Shown: positions 1 to 12,872, counted from the first letter of the stretch. The stretch: DNA of 64,000 nt from Allodiplogaster sudhausi (GCA_945643635.1 CALZFC010000112.1:608501-672500), one strand, 5' to 3'. Notes: generated from the letters alone by a model not told the origin. Translations and numbers: made by a program.

Positions 1-700
1 TGTAAAATGATCAATCTGCAGTCAAGATATTTGGTTTCAAAAAGTTATTGGATTCACGTTTTCATTCCATTTTTTTTGGCAAAATTGTAACGAAAAAGGA
101 TCATTAAAGTATTGATTTATTTGACAGTGATAAGAAAGCTCCAATAATACGCTCCATTGATCCGGCTTCTCTTTGTCCATGGCACATGGAAGTATTTTTC
201 CCATTGAGGGCCTTTTAGCGGGCGTAGACTCCATAAGTTGAATTTTAAAATAAGGAAAACGGAAATATAAAATTTGTCTGGGCAATAACTAGATAACAGA
301 GATATAAAAAAATGAACGAGCCCTATCATCGTTGGGATCTGCATAATCTTTTCCTCGTGGCGGAAAGCATCAACGATTTAGTGCAAATTTAAAGGGAGAA
401 AAAAACCAACCACTCAAGAAGGATAGCACCAATTTAAGTGTTGCGAGAGCAACAATCACAGCGGTATTTTCTTTTAAATAATTGTGTCTCATAGCCCCCC
501 ACCCTCCGCGTTCTACTTCTACTCTCTCTCCTTCTCTTTCTCTCTCTCTCTCTTCTCCTATCTCTCTTTGCCTCTCTTTTATCTTCTGTTTCTCTCCATT
601 CTTCATACTCTCTTCTCCCCTCTCATTACCCCTATAATAATGAGAATAGAGCAGAGCACATGGAGAGATGATGTTGCCGGCCCCAGGCGCCTAATGAATT

Positions 701-703
701 CTC

Positions 704-734
<31 letters not shown>

Positions 735-735
735 T
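701..735. repeat. (CT)n microsatellite
   Basis: Nearly pure CT dinucleotide run with one TAT interruption, inside a 300-bp pyrimidine-rich block. Confidence 0.9.
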
Positions 736-899
736 TTTCACTCCTTTTCTTTCTCCCCCCATTTCTATCTCTCCCCGAACATTCTCGACGACAGCTTCTT
801 CATATAGTTATGTAGCTGCTTCTTCTTTGACGGCGTGTTCTCGTGCATTCATTTTTGCTAATGAGATAGAGGACTAGCTTACGGAGAAAGAGAGGGGGA

Positions 900-904
<5 letters not shown>

Positions 905-940
<36 letters not shown>

Positions 941-1200
941 GAAAGAGACTGAACAGAAGCGAGATAGAGAGAGAGACGAAAGAGACTGAACAGAAGCGAG
1001 ATAGAGAGAGAGAGACGAAAGAGACTGAACAGAAGCGAGATAGAGAGAGAGAGACGAAAGAGACTGAACAGAAGCGAGATAGAGAGAGAGAGACGAAAGA
1101 GACTGAACAGAAGCGAGATTGAGAGAGAGAGACGAAAGAGACTGAACAGAAGCGAGATAGAGAGAGAGAGACGAAAGAGACTGAACAGAAGCGAGATAGA
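905..1200. repeat. (GA)n tract followed by a 37-39 bp minisatellite
   Basis: A GA run (905-938) leads into seven near-identical units whose core is acgaaagagactgaacagaa followed by gcgagata and a GA spacer. Cores start at 939, 976, 1015, 1054, 1093, 1132 and 1171, so the period is 37 once and then exactly 39. One unit reads gcgagatt instead of gcgagata. Because 39 is divisible by three, the array stays open in several minus-strand frames and creates artefact ORFs of up to 238 codons. Confidence 0.92.
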
Positions 1201-2281
1201 GTGAGAGATTGATAGAGAGAGAAAGAGATAGAAATTGTAGGCCGACCACAAGGGCAACATGTTTCAATTGGAAAAAAGAGAAGGAGCCGGAGAGATAAAG
1301 TAGAGAAAAGTGAAGTGTAACAGCGAAACAAATGGTATGCTCCGAAATGTCACCTAAGACAGATATGTAGAGATACTGAGCACGGTCAACCACGGGACAG
1401 AAGTCAAAGGACCGATAGGGTAAAAGGAATTGGAACTGCAGAGTGAGAGAGTGAGAGAGGGGGATAGAGACAACTAAGAGACAGAAACTAGTGAGAGAGT
1501 AGGAAAGGTCCAGCAAGAGAAAAAGAGAAAAGATAGATAAAGAAAGAGATAGAGAGATAATAATAAATGATAATCTAGTAGTCTTAGTCGAGTAGGCTAG
1601 TACATACTGTCACCCATCTTCTTTGACTGAAAGATAATCGTGTTTTCGTGCCGTCGTATCTCGTTCACTTCCGTTTAATCTATTTTTTCCTTCTCTATCT
1701 CTCTCTAGCTCTGTTCTCTCTCTCTTTCTTTCTCTATCTAGATCTAGATCGTTCCCTCTCTTTCTCTCTTTCGCCGTTCTCTCTCTATCTCATTATCTCT
1801 ATTCTTATTTTTGCCTCTTTCTCTATTTCTTTCTCTCGTCCCCTCTCCAGATCGGTCTATGTGCACTCTCTCTCTCTCTCTCACTATCTCTTTCTCTCGG
1901 TCTCTCTATCTACATAAATGTTTCTCACTATTTCTTCTTTCTATTCCCTCTCTATCTCTGCTGTATCTCTCTCTATCTCTTTCTCTGTTCTCTTTCGCTC
2001 TCTCTCTCTCTCTCTCTGTCTCTTTCCCTATTACTCCTTCCTTTGCTCATAAATGCGCATCTGTAAGCGATTATGAGTATGTTTTCGTGCGAAATTGTCT
2101 TCGCAATCTTCTGCCTGAATGCGCACTCTCCACTTTCTTCCTTTCTTTTTCTCATTCAGTTGCATACAGAAGTGATTACGTATGTTTTTTGGCCTACTTG
2201 CAGTGATATTTCTTATACACTTTTCCATTACTAATTCAGGATTTTTTTTCACGAAAGAACGAGTTCTCACTCTCAACATCG

Positions 2282-2367
2282 TTTTCTCTCTCTCTCTCTC
2301 TCTCTCTCTGCCTCTCTCTCTCTCTCTGCCTCTCTCTCTCTCTCTGCCTCTCTCTCTCTCTCGATCT
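2282..2367. repeat. CT microsatellite with an 18-bp higher-order period
   Basis: CT dinucleotides interrupted by tgcc at a regular 18-bp spacing (three interruptions), ending in cgatctcg. The regular interruption suggests amplification of an 18-bp unit rather than simple slippage. Confidence 0.85.
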
Positions 2368-2519
2368 CGTCCTCGTTTGTCGATTTTTTTTCTTCAATAC
2401 CACACAGACTCTAACACCGACGCAATAATTTTCGCTCTTCTTCTTTCTTTTTTTGGTCGCTATTCGGAATTTCCACACCTTAATATACATTCTATCGTTT
2501 CTCTCTCAATCTTCTTGTG

Positions 2520-2559
<40 letters not shown>

Positions 2560-2986
2560 TTTTCAAAGTTCAAAGTTTATTCCACAATCAAGGACTGGGC
2601 CCGGTGGAGTGGGTGAAGGAAAGATGAAAGGCATCGGGTTTCATGACTGCGGTTCGCATCCAAGTGGTTTACAGGTTGCGGTCGAATTCGTCACGCCATC
2701 GTTCTCGGGGACGTCCAGCATGTCTTTTCAATTTCCATGGTCTCCACTCCACGGCTCGTCTTGTCCAGCGTCCTCCATCCATTTTTGCAATCAGACTGGC
2801 CCATTTCCACTTCCTCTCCATGGCTCGTACTCGGATATCCGGAATAGGAATTTTGTCGAAGAGCCAGTCATTCGTCCGATGTTCGAGGAGAGTGACTCCG
2901 GCCATTTTTCTCATCATTTTTCTCTGGCACACAATGAGGCGACGGCGATCTTGTAGACGAAGTGCCCACGTTTCCGCACCATACAA
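2520..2986 (-). mobile_element. 3' fragment of a non-LTR retrotransposon (RTE-like reverse transcriptase C-terminus)
   Basis: The minus strand encodes about 105 residues (2,986 down to 2,669) with the familiar end of an endonuclease/reverse transcriptase ORF: MYGAETWALR at the start, then a Trp/Arg-rich segment, then GRPRERWRDEF near the stop. This is the thumb/C-terminal region; the catalytic domain is absent, so the copy is 5'-truncated and dead. Downstream on the same strand an AATAAA lies in the 3' region (about 2,580), followed by a (TA)n tail at 2,521-2,556. The 5' break falls at a second (TA)n run (2,989-3,036). Clade assignment is inferred from motif style only. Confidence 0.75.
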
Positions 2987-2988
2987 CA

Positions 2989-2989
2989 G

Positions 2990-3036
<47 letters not shown>
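2989..3036. repeat. (TA)n microsatellite
   Basis: About 24 uninterrupted TA dinucleotides directly at the 5' truncation point of the retrotransposon fragment. Confidence 0.95.
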
Positions 3037-3038
<2 letters not shown>

Positions 3039-3962
3039 GCGAGTTGCTGCATTTTGCCATGGAAATACGGGAGAGAGATGAAAGAGATTGAGCGATTGTA
3101 ACCGAGAAGACCAAGATCGAGGCAGGGGGGGGGGGGTAAAGCGAGCAAAGATCGCTTTAGAATAGCAAAACATGGTGAGAGGGCAGAGAAGCGACAATGA
3201 GTGGGAGTGTTACGTCTGGTGAGCGAGCCATCACGAAGGAGAGAGAACCAGCGAAAGAAAGAGAGTAAGAGAGAAAGTGAGAGCGAGAGAGAGAGAGAGA
3301 GAGAGAGCGTAAAGAGCAAGGCTAACAGAGCAGTTCTCCCTAGCGGTCACATGTCTTGCGGGTAATACGTGAAGCACACAACTCTGGCAAATAAATAACA
3401 AACCTGCTCATTCTCCATCTCTTTTTATTTCTCTTCTTCTCTTAAGATCTCTCTCAATATCTCTCAATCTCTCTCTCCCTCTCTAACTATCTATCTATCT
3501 TTCTCTATCTATCTCTTCCCTTTCTCTTCATCAAGCTTTTATCTCTCAACCCCCTTTCTCCAAAAATCTCGTTATCCCTCCCTCGTTTTTTCATAGTTGA
3601 CGCAATCTCTCTCTTTTTCTGTCTCTCTGCCTCTGTCTGCCCTTCTCTCTCTCCTCTCTCCCTCTTCCTCCCCATCAGTGTTCTAGGTCCTCCAGGTACG
3701 CGTGTCCAAGGCACAAGTCGGTACTTGGTTTGCCCTGGCTAGATCCTGGGATATATCTCAGTCCTCCAATCGGCTGTCAAGCTAATGGCAAAGGGCAAAA
3801 TTTGCTCCGCTCCAAGCCACTCGGTACGAACTTAGTATGAATTTTTGTGTGGTGTGTTATGATATCTTATGTTCGAATAGAGCGGGAGAGAGAGAGAGAG
3901 AGAAAGAGAGATAGCGAGAGAAAAAAAAGGGAGAGAAAGGGAAGAGATACGAGTGAAGGAAA

Positions 3963-3969
<7 letters not shown>

Positions 3970-4000
<31 letters not shown>

Positions 4001-4025
4001 CTGATAGAGGGAGAGAGAGAGAGGA
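3970..4025. repeat. (GA)n microsatellite
   Basis: Purine dinucleotide array with short interruptions; part of a polypurine block from about 3,880 to 4,040. Confidence 0.85.
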
Positions 4026-4275
4026 GAGATTGAAATATAGAGAGATTGGGAGAAGAATATCTTCCGACAGCTCTACAAATGTAACCGCTACGTTTTCTAG
4101 CCAGATAAAATTGCTTTTGTGAATTACTCTTCTTTTTTTGTGATTTCACTTTAATAGCCCTGACAAAATGGCCAGGTTTTCATCGATTAATAGTCGCTTA
4201 TTTTCCGAAGTTTTATTTATGTTTCCGAATTCGGAGCTTTTACCGGTCATCTAACGCTTTGGCTTAATTCTTTAT

Positions 4276-4280
<5 letters not shown>

Positions 4281-4317
<37 letters not shown>

Positions 4318-4512
4318 TCGCCTCCCTCGCTCTATGTCACTCTCTCCCTCTAAATACTTGTCTGTATATCCCTTTTACTGTCGAGTCAGTTTGGTTGAAG
4401 TTTATATCACTTCTCGCTTTGCCTTTTCTTTCTTCGTTGTTCCCCATCATTATGTAGAACCAAATTATCTCTTATAAAAGATAGGCCTCCGAGTCACTCT
4501 TATTAATTCTCG

Positions 4513-4552
<40 letters not shown>
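4281..4552. repeat. paired (CT)n microsatellites
   Basis: Two CT runs (about 4,281-4,312 and 4,516-4,552) separated by unique sequence. The second ends in ctttcatttcag, which resembles a 3' splice site, but I could not attach a coding exon to it. Confidence 0.8.
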
Positions 4553-4553
<1 letters not shown>

Positions 4554-5566
4554 ATTTCAGCCATAAGTTGCTCGCTGCAAACAAATCGTGTACACTACCA
4601 ACTGCTCCTTTCTCCCTTCCCCATGCCTACCACTCTTACCGCCTTACTAATTCCAATACGCCTATCCAAACATTTACCATCCATGTCACATCGTCTCTCT
4701 CGCATAGTCGAGAGAGGAAGCGAGAGGGAGAGAAAGAGAGAGCAAGAGAGAGAGGGTAGGAGAAGAAAGAGAGAGAGAAAGAGAGTTCCCCTACTACAAC
4801 CCCCGAAAGCGTGCCTCCAAAACAGTATAAACATGCTCTGGCTGTCTACGATCGGCTGTCAATATCATGCCCGTACGAGAAAAGCCGATCCAACCACTCT
4901 TCTGCTTATCTCTCTTTTTTCCCTTTTTTCTCTCTCTATCTCACTTCTTCAATATCTCTTTCACTCTCTTACTATCAAGCCTTCTTTTCTGTCTCCCTCC
5001 CAATTCTATCCATCACATACCCTCTCTCTCACTCACTCTGTGCCTCTCACTCTCTCTTTCGCTCTGTCTCCCACTCATTCTCGCTCTCTTTCTCTCACAC
5101 ACTCTCTTACTCTCACTCTCTCACTCTCATTGTCACTCTCTCACTCTCTCACATTCCCTCTTTCTCTCTCCTTATCTGTTGCGCCTTTTGGTTCGCTGAC
5201 TCATTTTCTAGACCGTGATGCCCTTGTTTGCTTCGTTCTCTGCATTGTTCCTGCGCCCACTGTCACCTATAACTTCCTCGTATCTCCTTCTACGTTCTTG
5301 GTTTCCTTTTGTTGCCTTCTCTCTTTCTCTCCGTCTCACTCTAACTCTCTCTCTCCTTGTCCCTCTCATTCCCCTCCTAATCATTCGATCTACCCCGCCT
5401 CCTTTCTGTCGATCGGCAGTCACCAAAGAAGTCAGTGGCTAGCTACTGCTGCTGGTTGCTGAGTCCCTGTCCTGTTTTGAGAGCCAATTCGAATTCTGCA
5501 GTGAGAGCGAGTAAGAGAGAAAGAGAGAGAGGGAGAGAGAGAATGAAATATAGAAAGAGCACAGAG

Positions 5567-5597
<31 letters not shown>

Positions 5598-5684
5598 TAG
5601 GAGTAGAGTAATGGGAAGAGCGACTCGGCTGCCTACACCACCATTCTCTCACTCTCCATCAACAACCCCCCCCCCCCACTATAC

Positions 5685-5715
5685 ACTACTCTTGCGTTGT
5701 ATGCGCAAGAGTAGT
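5685..5715. repeat. perfect 12-bp inverted repeat (small hairpin)
   Basis: actactcttgcg (5,685-5,696) and its exact reverse complement (5,704-5,715) are separated by 7 nt. It lies just after a run of C. Confidence 0.8.
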
Positions 5716-7023
5716 TGCTGTTGATGAGAGGGCCACAATGCAGCAAGCAAGTAGTCAGTTGCTAGGTAGTGGCCATCGCTTCATCTCTTCTCTCTCTCTC
5801 TCTCTCAGCTCTCGATCTCGCTCGCATTTTCTCTCTCTCTCCCTCTCGGTCGTTTAGGAAGTAATAACCACACGTTCCTGGCTCTTCTCTCTTTAGAGAT
5901 GCAGAAGGGGAAAGAGAGAGGGAGAGAGAGAGCGCGAGAGAGAGAGAATAGGTGGCCAATAACTCATACGATTCAGTTTCAGTATTTATCTTTTGCTCAT
6001 CAGCTATATCCCCCTCTACGGTTCTCTGTTTCCCTGTCTTTGTCCTCTCTCACTCTCCCCCTCTCTCTCTCTCACTCTCCGTCTCTCTCACTCTGATTTC
6101 CTCTCTCCCTCCCTCTCTCTTTCTCTCTCCATTCTCTGTCACTCTCTCACTTTCCCCCTCCCCACTTCTCACACGCTGACCCCAATTCGATAGACACATG
6201 CGGCCGCCAGAATGCCTCTCGTTTCCTCGTATTAGCCTCAAAACTTCCTCCCATTCATCCCGTCTCTTAACCTGGCTCTCCTCGTGTTGCCGATTTCTCT
6301 CTCGCTCTCTTAATTTATCTCTCTCAATCACTATTTCTTTATCTTTGATACACACCACTCTCTCTCACTCTCCCTTCTCTGTCTCCATCTTATTCTCACG
6401 CTCTCTCTCCCTCATTCTCATGCTCTAACTTCTCTCTTTCTCTTTCTTTCTTTCTCTCTCTCATCACCACTCTCTCTCTCTCTTATTCTCAAGCTCTCTA
6501 TCTTTAACATGCTCTCTCTCTCACCTCATTCTTAGTACTCAACAACCGTCGCTGCAAAGACCTCGTGATTTCGCCATCTCCTCTGCACTCATCTCCATGA
6601 TTCCCTGATTGCCATTAGCTTCCGAGTGATATTTAAAAGACTGTCTTCTCTGTCTCTCTCGGTCTCTCACTCTCTCTCTTTCACTCCCTCCCTCTCCCAT
6701 TTTCTCTCTTTCTCCATCAGTCTTGCTGTCTTTTCCTCTCCTCGATTAATCTCACAGCTATCATAGTCGATTCAAACCTGAAAAAGCGATTAACTCCTTT
6801 GCATTTCCAGAGTTGTAAATAAAGCGGTAATGAGAGATATTGAGGGTTTATTAATAGTTAAAGTCGATTTCAAAAATCCATGACGCCTCTCTCATTGTCA
6901 CTCTCTCGCTCGCATTTTCCCGTTCCTCTTTCCAATATCTCTCCCCGTCTATTCATTTGCTTACTTTCTCAATCTTTCGCCCTTCAACTCCCTCTCTTTG
7001 ATTCCCTATTTTACTAGCGTTGT

Positions 7024-7056
7024 GATTCTGCGAATGTTTACTACACTCGCAGAATC
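7024..7056. repeat. perfect 10-bp inverted repeat (small hairpin)
   Basis: gattctgcga (7,024-7,033) and tcgcagaatc (7,047-7,056), with a 13-nt loop, about 0.8 kb upstream of the first gene. Confidence 0.75.
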
Positions 7057-7871
7057 ATTAAAAAAACCTTTGCACTTTGAGCTCTCCTTACCAACACAAA
7101 AAGTATCGTATTGAGATTGTGGGAAAAGTATCGACGCTCTTTGGTTTTCACGTGTTTTCAAGCCCTTTCATAGGTTTATCAACTTTCTCTCTCTCCTTCT
7201 CTCTCTCTCTCTCACTCTCTCAAATGCATTTCCTTTCGCTTCTCTCTCTCTCTCTCCCTCTCTCTCTCTTTCTTTCTCTCTCTATCTCCACGCTGCAACC
7301 GAGACCCGATGCTTTGCCAATCTGAACATCTTTTCGCCCTTTCAAAGACGCACCAAACCACACAAAAATATAACGAGTGATCGCTGATAACAACAGCCCA
7401 TATGCCAATACATGGAAGACTCCTCCCTCTGTCGGAGACTTTATGGGTGATGTATCAGCACAAATAATAATATTTATTATGTTGAGAAAATAGTAATTTT
7501 ATTTCTTCTTTATTTAATGACATTTTTTCACTACGCACTCATCTTTTTGTCCCTTATTGCGCAATCCCCATAGAGGAAATGCCTCTTTTTTGACCCCGTA
7601 GTTGGCACGCTGGCAAACTGAATCATTTATAAAATTGATTCCCTTTTAACGAGTGTCCAGAACTAGATTATATGCTTGTTCTTTTAATACTTTTTATTTT
7701 CGCTTGCTTTATTTTTGAATTGTTCAAACGCATTTACGCTGTTACGCATTGTTATCGTGCGAAAGTAGCCTCTCGTTGTAAATCAATCGATATCGATCTC
7801 TTTACCAACCAAGTATAAGTTTGAAGAGCTGCTTGCTTTGTGCTGGAGGAGAGACAGCAGAAGAGTCGAGA

Positions 7872-10800
7872 ATGGCGACGACGAAGGAGTATCAGGCAGT
7901 CGCGACCGAAGGAGATGTCGAGCAAGGCCTAGTCGCGGCGCCAGAAGCACCGCCACCTGCCGAGAAGGTTCTTTCTTTCCCTCACAACTTTCCTCCTAGC
8001 TACCTACTACTCAACCCGTTAGTATGATACGTTCAAATCGAGAAAAGATTTTAAAATCTCTATTTTTTATATTTAAATCGTGTTTTCCTCTCTTCCCTGA
8101 TATGAGCCTGTCATGAGTAAATTTAAAAATTGTCCTATTTTCAAGTTGACGAAATTCAATGATGCGATGACTTGGCACCAAAATTTTTTATCAATTTCTT
8201 TATGTTCTTCATCTCAGGCGGCAGAGGAGGCTGAGAAACCGAAGAAGCTTTCGAGAAGCGAGTCGCGCGACTATCCGTCGTCGAAGAAGAGCATTCGTCA
8301 GTTCATTTCTCTCTCTCTCTGTCCCTCTCTCTCCCTCCCTCTCTCTCTCCCCCCCCCCTCTCCTTCTCTCTCTTGTTCTCGGTCTTTCTCTCCCTCTCTC
8401 TATCACTGGTGAGCTCTCCAGCTCTCATTTTCCGTGATTCACGTCACATCTCCATGTTTCACTTCATTTTGCAACTGCACTTTTTTGCAGTTAATTTCGA
8501 ATCGTTGACTCTCTAATCAGTTCTCTTACAGAAGTTTATGTTGAGAGAACGAGGTGAAGAACAGAAGAGAGAGAGAGACAGAGAGAGAGAGAGATAAAGA
8601 GAGAGAGAGAGAGAGAGAGAACGGGCGTTGAGAAGGCAAAGCAAATTAGATAGCTATGAAAAATAAAATGTTAGAGACGAAGATAGAATTGAAGAAAGGC
8701 TAAAGCCCTCCTCGTGACCTCTGCCCTTCTTCACGTGATGCCAACGTCTGCAAGTTTCCTTCATTAGCACGTTAAATGCAAAGGCGGCAGCGATCGTAAT
8801 TGCCTTTTTTGTCTCTCTCCCTCTTTCTCTCTCCTTCTTTCTCTCTCCCTCTTTCTCTCTCCCTCTTTTTCTCTCCTTTTTTCCTCTCGCTCTCCTTATG
8901 TCTTTCTGTCCACTAAACTCTCATGTTCTCTACCCTCAGTACTTAACTTATCACTGATTCTCATTAACAACCTCTGTCTATATCTTTCATTGTGTCTTAC
9001 ACTCTCTCTTTCTCTCCTCTTCCACTCTTTAACACTTCCTTCAAAATGCCCTTATATTGACAAAGTAACCTTAATTGGAAACTGCTTGGTTGTGCCCTTT
9101 TGGCCTGGAGTAGTAAGAGAAGAGACTCATGTGTAAGGAGACAAGGTAATAGCGAAGTAAGAGACAGAGCGAGAGAGAGAGAGACAGAGAGAGAGAGAGA
9201 GAAAAAAAGAGAGAGAGAGAGAGAGAGAGAGTGTGTGTGAGAGAGTAGTGTGAGAGATCGCAATAGTGAGGTGGTCTTTCAACAACAGATGTCATGGACG
9301 ACCGTATGATATCGCTCTTCTCTTTAGAGCGTCTCTTCAACGAATGCATGTTCACGCAGTGATGCACGTTTGCGAAGAAATATTGCACTGCCAAGACTTG
9401 AATTGCTTTTCTTTTTCTGATCTTTTCATGGGAACTTGAACGTTCAACTTGAATTTGTCTTCATTTGGGGACGATCGCGAGAAAAAGAAAAAAGGAAGGA
9501 ATACGACATGAGAAGAAAGTTGTTCATTGTATTTTTTCCTCCTTCAAAATCTCTTTCTGTCTCTCTTCTCTCTTTCGATGCCTTTTTCCCTGTATCCTGT
9601 CCTCTTTCATCTCCCTCCTATTCTCCTCCTTTTTTCCCAAATTCTCCTCCGTATCCTCAATCACTCGCCCTCTTTTTCTCTTTACTCTCTGAATCTCTCT
9701 ACATCTTTGTCTCGCTCGGTCTCCAATCTCTCTCCCTCCCATCTGACTGCCCCCCCCACCCCGTAACTTCAACAACAACGGGCACGTGTTCAAGGGGTAG
9801 GTGAGCGATTAAAAAGGAGCAGTGAGGGAAGAAAATGAAGTGTGATGCGGGCGAACCAAACAACAAGTAGAACGGCAGGGAAGAGAGCGGAAGAGAAAGA
9901 GACAGAGAGAGAGAGAAGATACAGAGACACGTAGAGAGAGGGGGAAGAGAGGAGAAAAGAGTGAGAGAGAAAGAGAAAAAGACAGACAGAGACATAGAAA
10001 GAGAGAGAGATTGTGAGATAGAAGAGATAGTGTAGAAGGAGAGCGAGCAGATGTTAGGTGTTGAGAGAAAATGAGAGAGAAAAGAAAGAGAGAGGGGAAT
10101 CATGTCTACTAAACAACTCTTCATTTAATAATAGAGAACTTACAATTAGACAAGAAAATGCTTAAAGGTAGAGGAAATATAACGGCTTCGAATTAGCGGG
10201 AGTGAAATGGAGAGAGCGGGTGATAGAGATATTGAGAGAGAGAAAGAGAAAGAGAAAGAGCAAGAGGTATCTAGCGTGAGGTATAGACAGGGAACGAATG
10301 AAGATACCACGCGCGCAGACCACTTTTCGGTCAACAAGGAAATAAATGTTCGGGAAACGTGATCGGTTTCATAAGAATAGCCAGGAAAATTGAGGTAGAA
10401 ATGAAATGAAAAAAAACAGGGAACATGCATGACAGAGCAAGAGAGTCGGAGACCCGGGTAAATTAGATTTCGCTCAAAAGCTCTAATCTTACTAACTATG
10501 TCTTTCTAACTCGAAGAAACTATGTCTTTCTAACTCGAAGAAACTTATGGAATGGGTCTATGAAAATGCCATTTTGACATGCCGTGCGAGGTTTAAGTTC
10601 GAGACGTCGGTGAGACTTACTGAGATGGCCTTAAATTCGCGTTTGCTGTTTCAACAACGCAAGACTCGTTAAAAAATTTGTCAAATTTGTCATTAATAGA
10701 CATTGTTTGAGAATGCTGCTCATGTGCAACTTCAGTCTTTGATTCTCACCATCAGATGATTCCCTCTCATTAAACTGTTAATTAAATACGCTACATATAT

Positions 10801-11835
10801 ATGAAAATGTATATATTTTTGATAGAATCTTTTATACGGCATAATTTCTTGCATCATTTTCAGATGGCAAAAAGTCGGTGGCTGCACGCACGCGTGCCTG
10901 CTCCAACTGTGGCCATATCTCACAGTGGGACGCAACTCGTCAGTTCATCAATTGATTTAAATTAGCAATTGAAATTTATTATTATTATTATTGATTCAGG
11001 AATGCATTATTGCTATTTAATTTAGCTATTAAAATTGTAATATTATTAGGTTCACTTTTCAATTGACAAACTATCTGTTGAGTATAAATATTATCATTTA
11101 AAATTTTCAAGACACAATTTAAAAAAAGTAGCATACATGGCATTCCTTCCTAATACACAGCTCGTAAAAAAAACTTTCTCAATCGCGCCTTTGTCAATTT
11201 CAAAGAATGTGCTTGTTTGATCTTTATCTTTTCCCTTTGAAGACATTATTTCCCGTATCTTCTACTTCTTCTCGTTCTTCTTCTTCCCTTTCTTCATCTC
11301 CTAGAGAAGTTCTACGAAACGAGATAACTTTGCAACAGTGTCTAAGAAAGATAGAAAACTAGTATACTGAAACCACAGAGTGATTCCCCTGCACCTCTCC
11401 CCATTTGATTCGCCTTCTTTAAACCCACCTCGTCACTGTTCGTGTATGCAGTCTGCAAGATGCCAGAGAGCTGCTGACTTTAACTTTGTTTGGCACACGT
11501 GGGAGAAGCCCTAAACGATACAGGAGAAGAAAACATCACTTTATAAAATGGCAAAAAATCAACGTATTTTCTTTGACAAATTAAATAAAAATATAGTGAT
11601 ATAATAATAAATATAATGCAAGGAATCAATATTTAGCTTATAAAATCAACCTTTTTTAAATTCGAAAAAATGCATAAGCATATTGTAAGGAGTCAATATT
11701 TTTGCAGCCGAGATCTACCCGCCGCCTCGTGCGAATACGCAAGTTCATCAGCAGAGCTTCACCTTCGTCGGCTACGTTCTCCTAATCGCCGTCGTGATCT
11801 TCCTGACCTTCGTCGCCATTAAGTATATCGCCTAA
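7872..11835 (+). CDS. small C-terminally anchored membrane protein (unrecognised)
   Basis: Four exons: 7,872-7,967, 8,218-8,296, 10,864-10,938 and 11,708-11,835, phases 0, 1, 1, giving 125 aa. The start is MATTKEYQ with A at -3 and G at +4. Residues 1-58 are acidic then Lys/Ser-rich with several Pro. Exon 3 carries a CxxC pair in RACSNCGHISQWDAT. The last exon has Pro-rich YPPPR followed by one membrane segment, FVGYVLLIAVVIFLTFVAIK, and only about three residues after it, as in tail-anchored proteins. I do not recognise the family. The two middle junctions share the same donor sequence, c|gtcagttcat. Intron 2 is about 2.6 kb and full of CT/GA arrays, unlike the other introns. Confidence is moderate because exon 3 rests on phase and composition. 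Confidence 0.62.
8297..10863 (+). other. repeat-filled intron 2 of the first small gene
   Basis: This 2.6-kb stretch contains CT-rich (8,300-8,400, 8,810-8,890, 9,550-9,760) and GA-rich (8,560-8,620, 9,170-9,245, 9,890-10,090, 10,210-10,265) arrays. A perfect 24-bp tandem duplication, core ctatgtctttctaactcgaa, lies at 10,494-10,543. No exon could be supported. Confidence 0.6.
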
Positions 11836-12872
11836 ATGCCTTTACTCCTCTGGCGACTCCGAATCACCACCCACTCGATGCCTCCGTCTCTGCTGTGTTT
11901 GAACATTGCCTCTTGAATTTATTCATCCAAGCTTAAATTTATGCGGCAACCTAATCTTCACTTTGTGACTAATTATATTCTTTAAAAAAATTACTAAATT
12001 ACTCGAAGAGTAACTAATTCTAATGTACATATTTATGCAAAATCAACAACGAAATTGAAGTGTTCTCTCTTGAAAGTAATAGTTGTTGAATACCGTTATG
12101 TTCTCGAATTGCTCTCCTTCTTCATTTATTCTGGCTGCAGTTTTTTTATTCATTTTTTTATGTACCTTTTCTCTCGAAAAAAAAAAATTCTTCTAATCTC
12201 CGTTGTTTCGAGATTTTGAATTACTTTCGAGAATATTTACATTACCTTTTGATGCTATTGAATCTACTTGTTCTTCCCTCTCTGTGTCTGTCTGTTCGTC
12301 TGTCTCTCTCTCTCTCTCTCTTTAACTTTACTGCCTTATTTCACTTTGTAAGAGCATCTCTGATCCATATACTTACATAAACTCCACAAACTCAATTTAT
12401 GCGATTGATCGCTTTTTTCTACTTTTTACGTGCTTTACTCATGTTTACAAAGAGCCTAAGCGCAAATGTTTAACAACTGAATGGCTTTTTTTTAAAACAA
12501 AGTCGCTTAGTGTAACGAAATTATTGTGATAAGTAAAGCACACGCACATGTTGATGACTCGTCAAATCTATGACATTTATGAGGCCAAAAAATTGATACT
12601 AAAATGTTATGATGGAAAAATTTAGGACCACATACAAATGTTGACTATCATGTTGTAATTTAAGATACTTAATTTCAATGCAGAACACGTTTATTTAAAA
12701 CATACTCATTGTGAGTCAAAAGTCTAAAGTGTTTGTTTTATTCAGCGACGAAAAAAAGTAAGTGCCAATTGAAATATGAACGCAAAGGTGATTCATTTGA
12801 AATGAGTCAAGAAGTTCAAAAAAGAGGAAAAAACACTTGCAAGGAAAACTAACATCTTTATTTCTCTTGCTC

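Larger units (their letters stand above)
1..7871. other. gene-poor, CT/GA-rich intergenic stretch
   Basis: I see no supportable exon here. The sequence is dominated by polypyrimidine stretches (about 484-800, 1,680-2,040, 2,282-2,367, 3,420-3,660, 4,900-5,400, 6,000-6,720, 7,180-7,290) and polypurine stretches (about 895-1,560, 3,240-3,310, 3,880-4,040, 4,700-4,780, 5,500-5,600). Long open frames on both strands are Ser/Leu or Arg/Glu repeats translated from these arrays. Recognisable items inside (a 39-bp minisatellite, a retrotransposon 3' fragment, small hairpins) are listed separately. Confidence 0.7.

Noticed and set aside
800..1516. 238-codon minus-strand frame of Ser/Leu/Phe repeats
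   Set aside because: It is a translation of the 39-bp minisatellite and CT/GA arrays; the repeated SLYLASVQSLSSL block equals one DNA unit.
484..6430. Many plus-strand frames rich in Ser-Leu and minus-strand frames rich in Arg-Glu
   Set aside because: They follow CT/GA microsatellites, overlap in several frames at once and show no splice or domain evidence.
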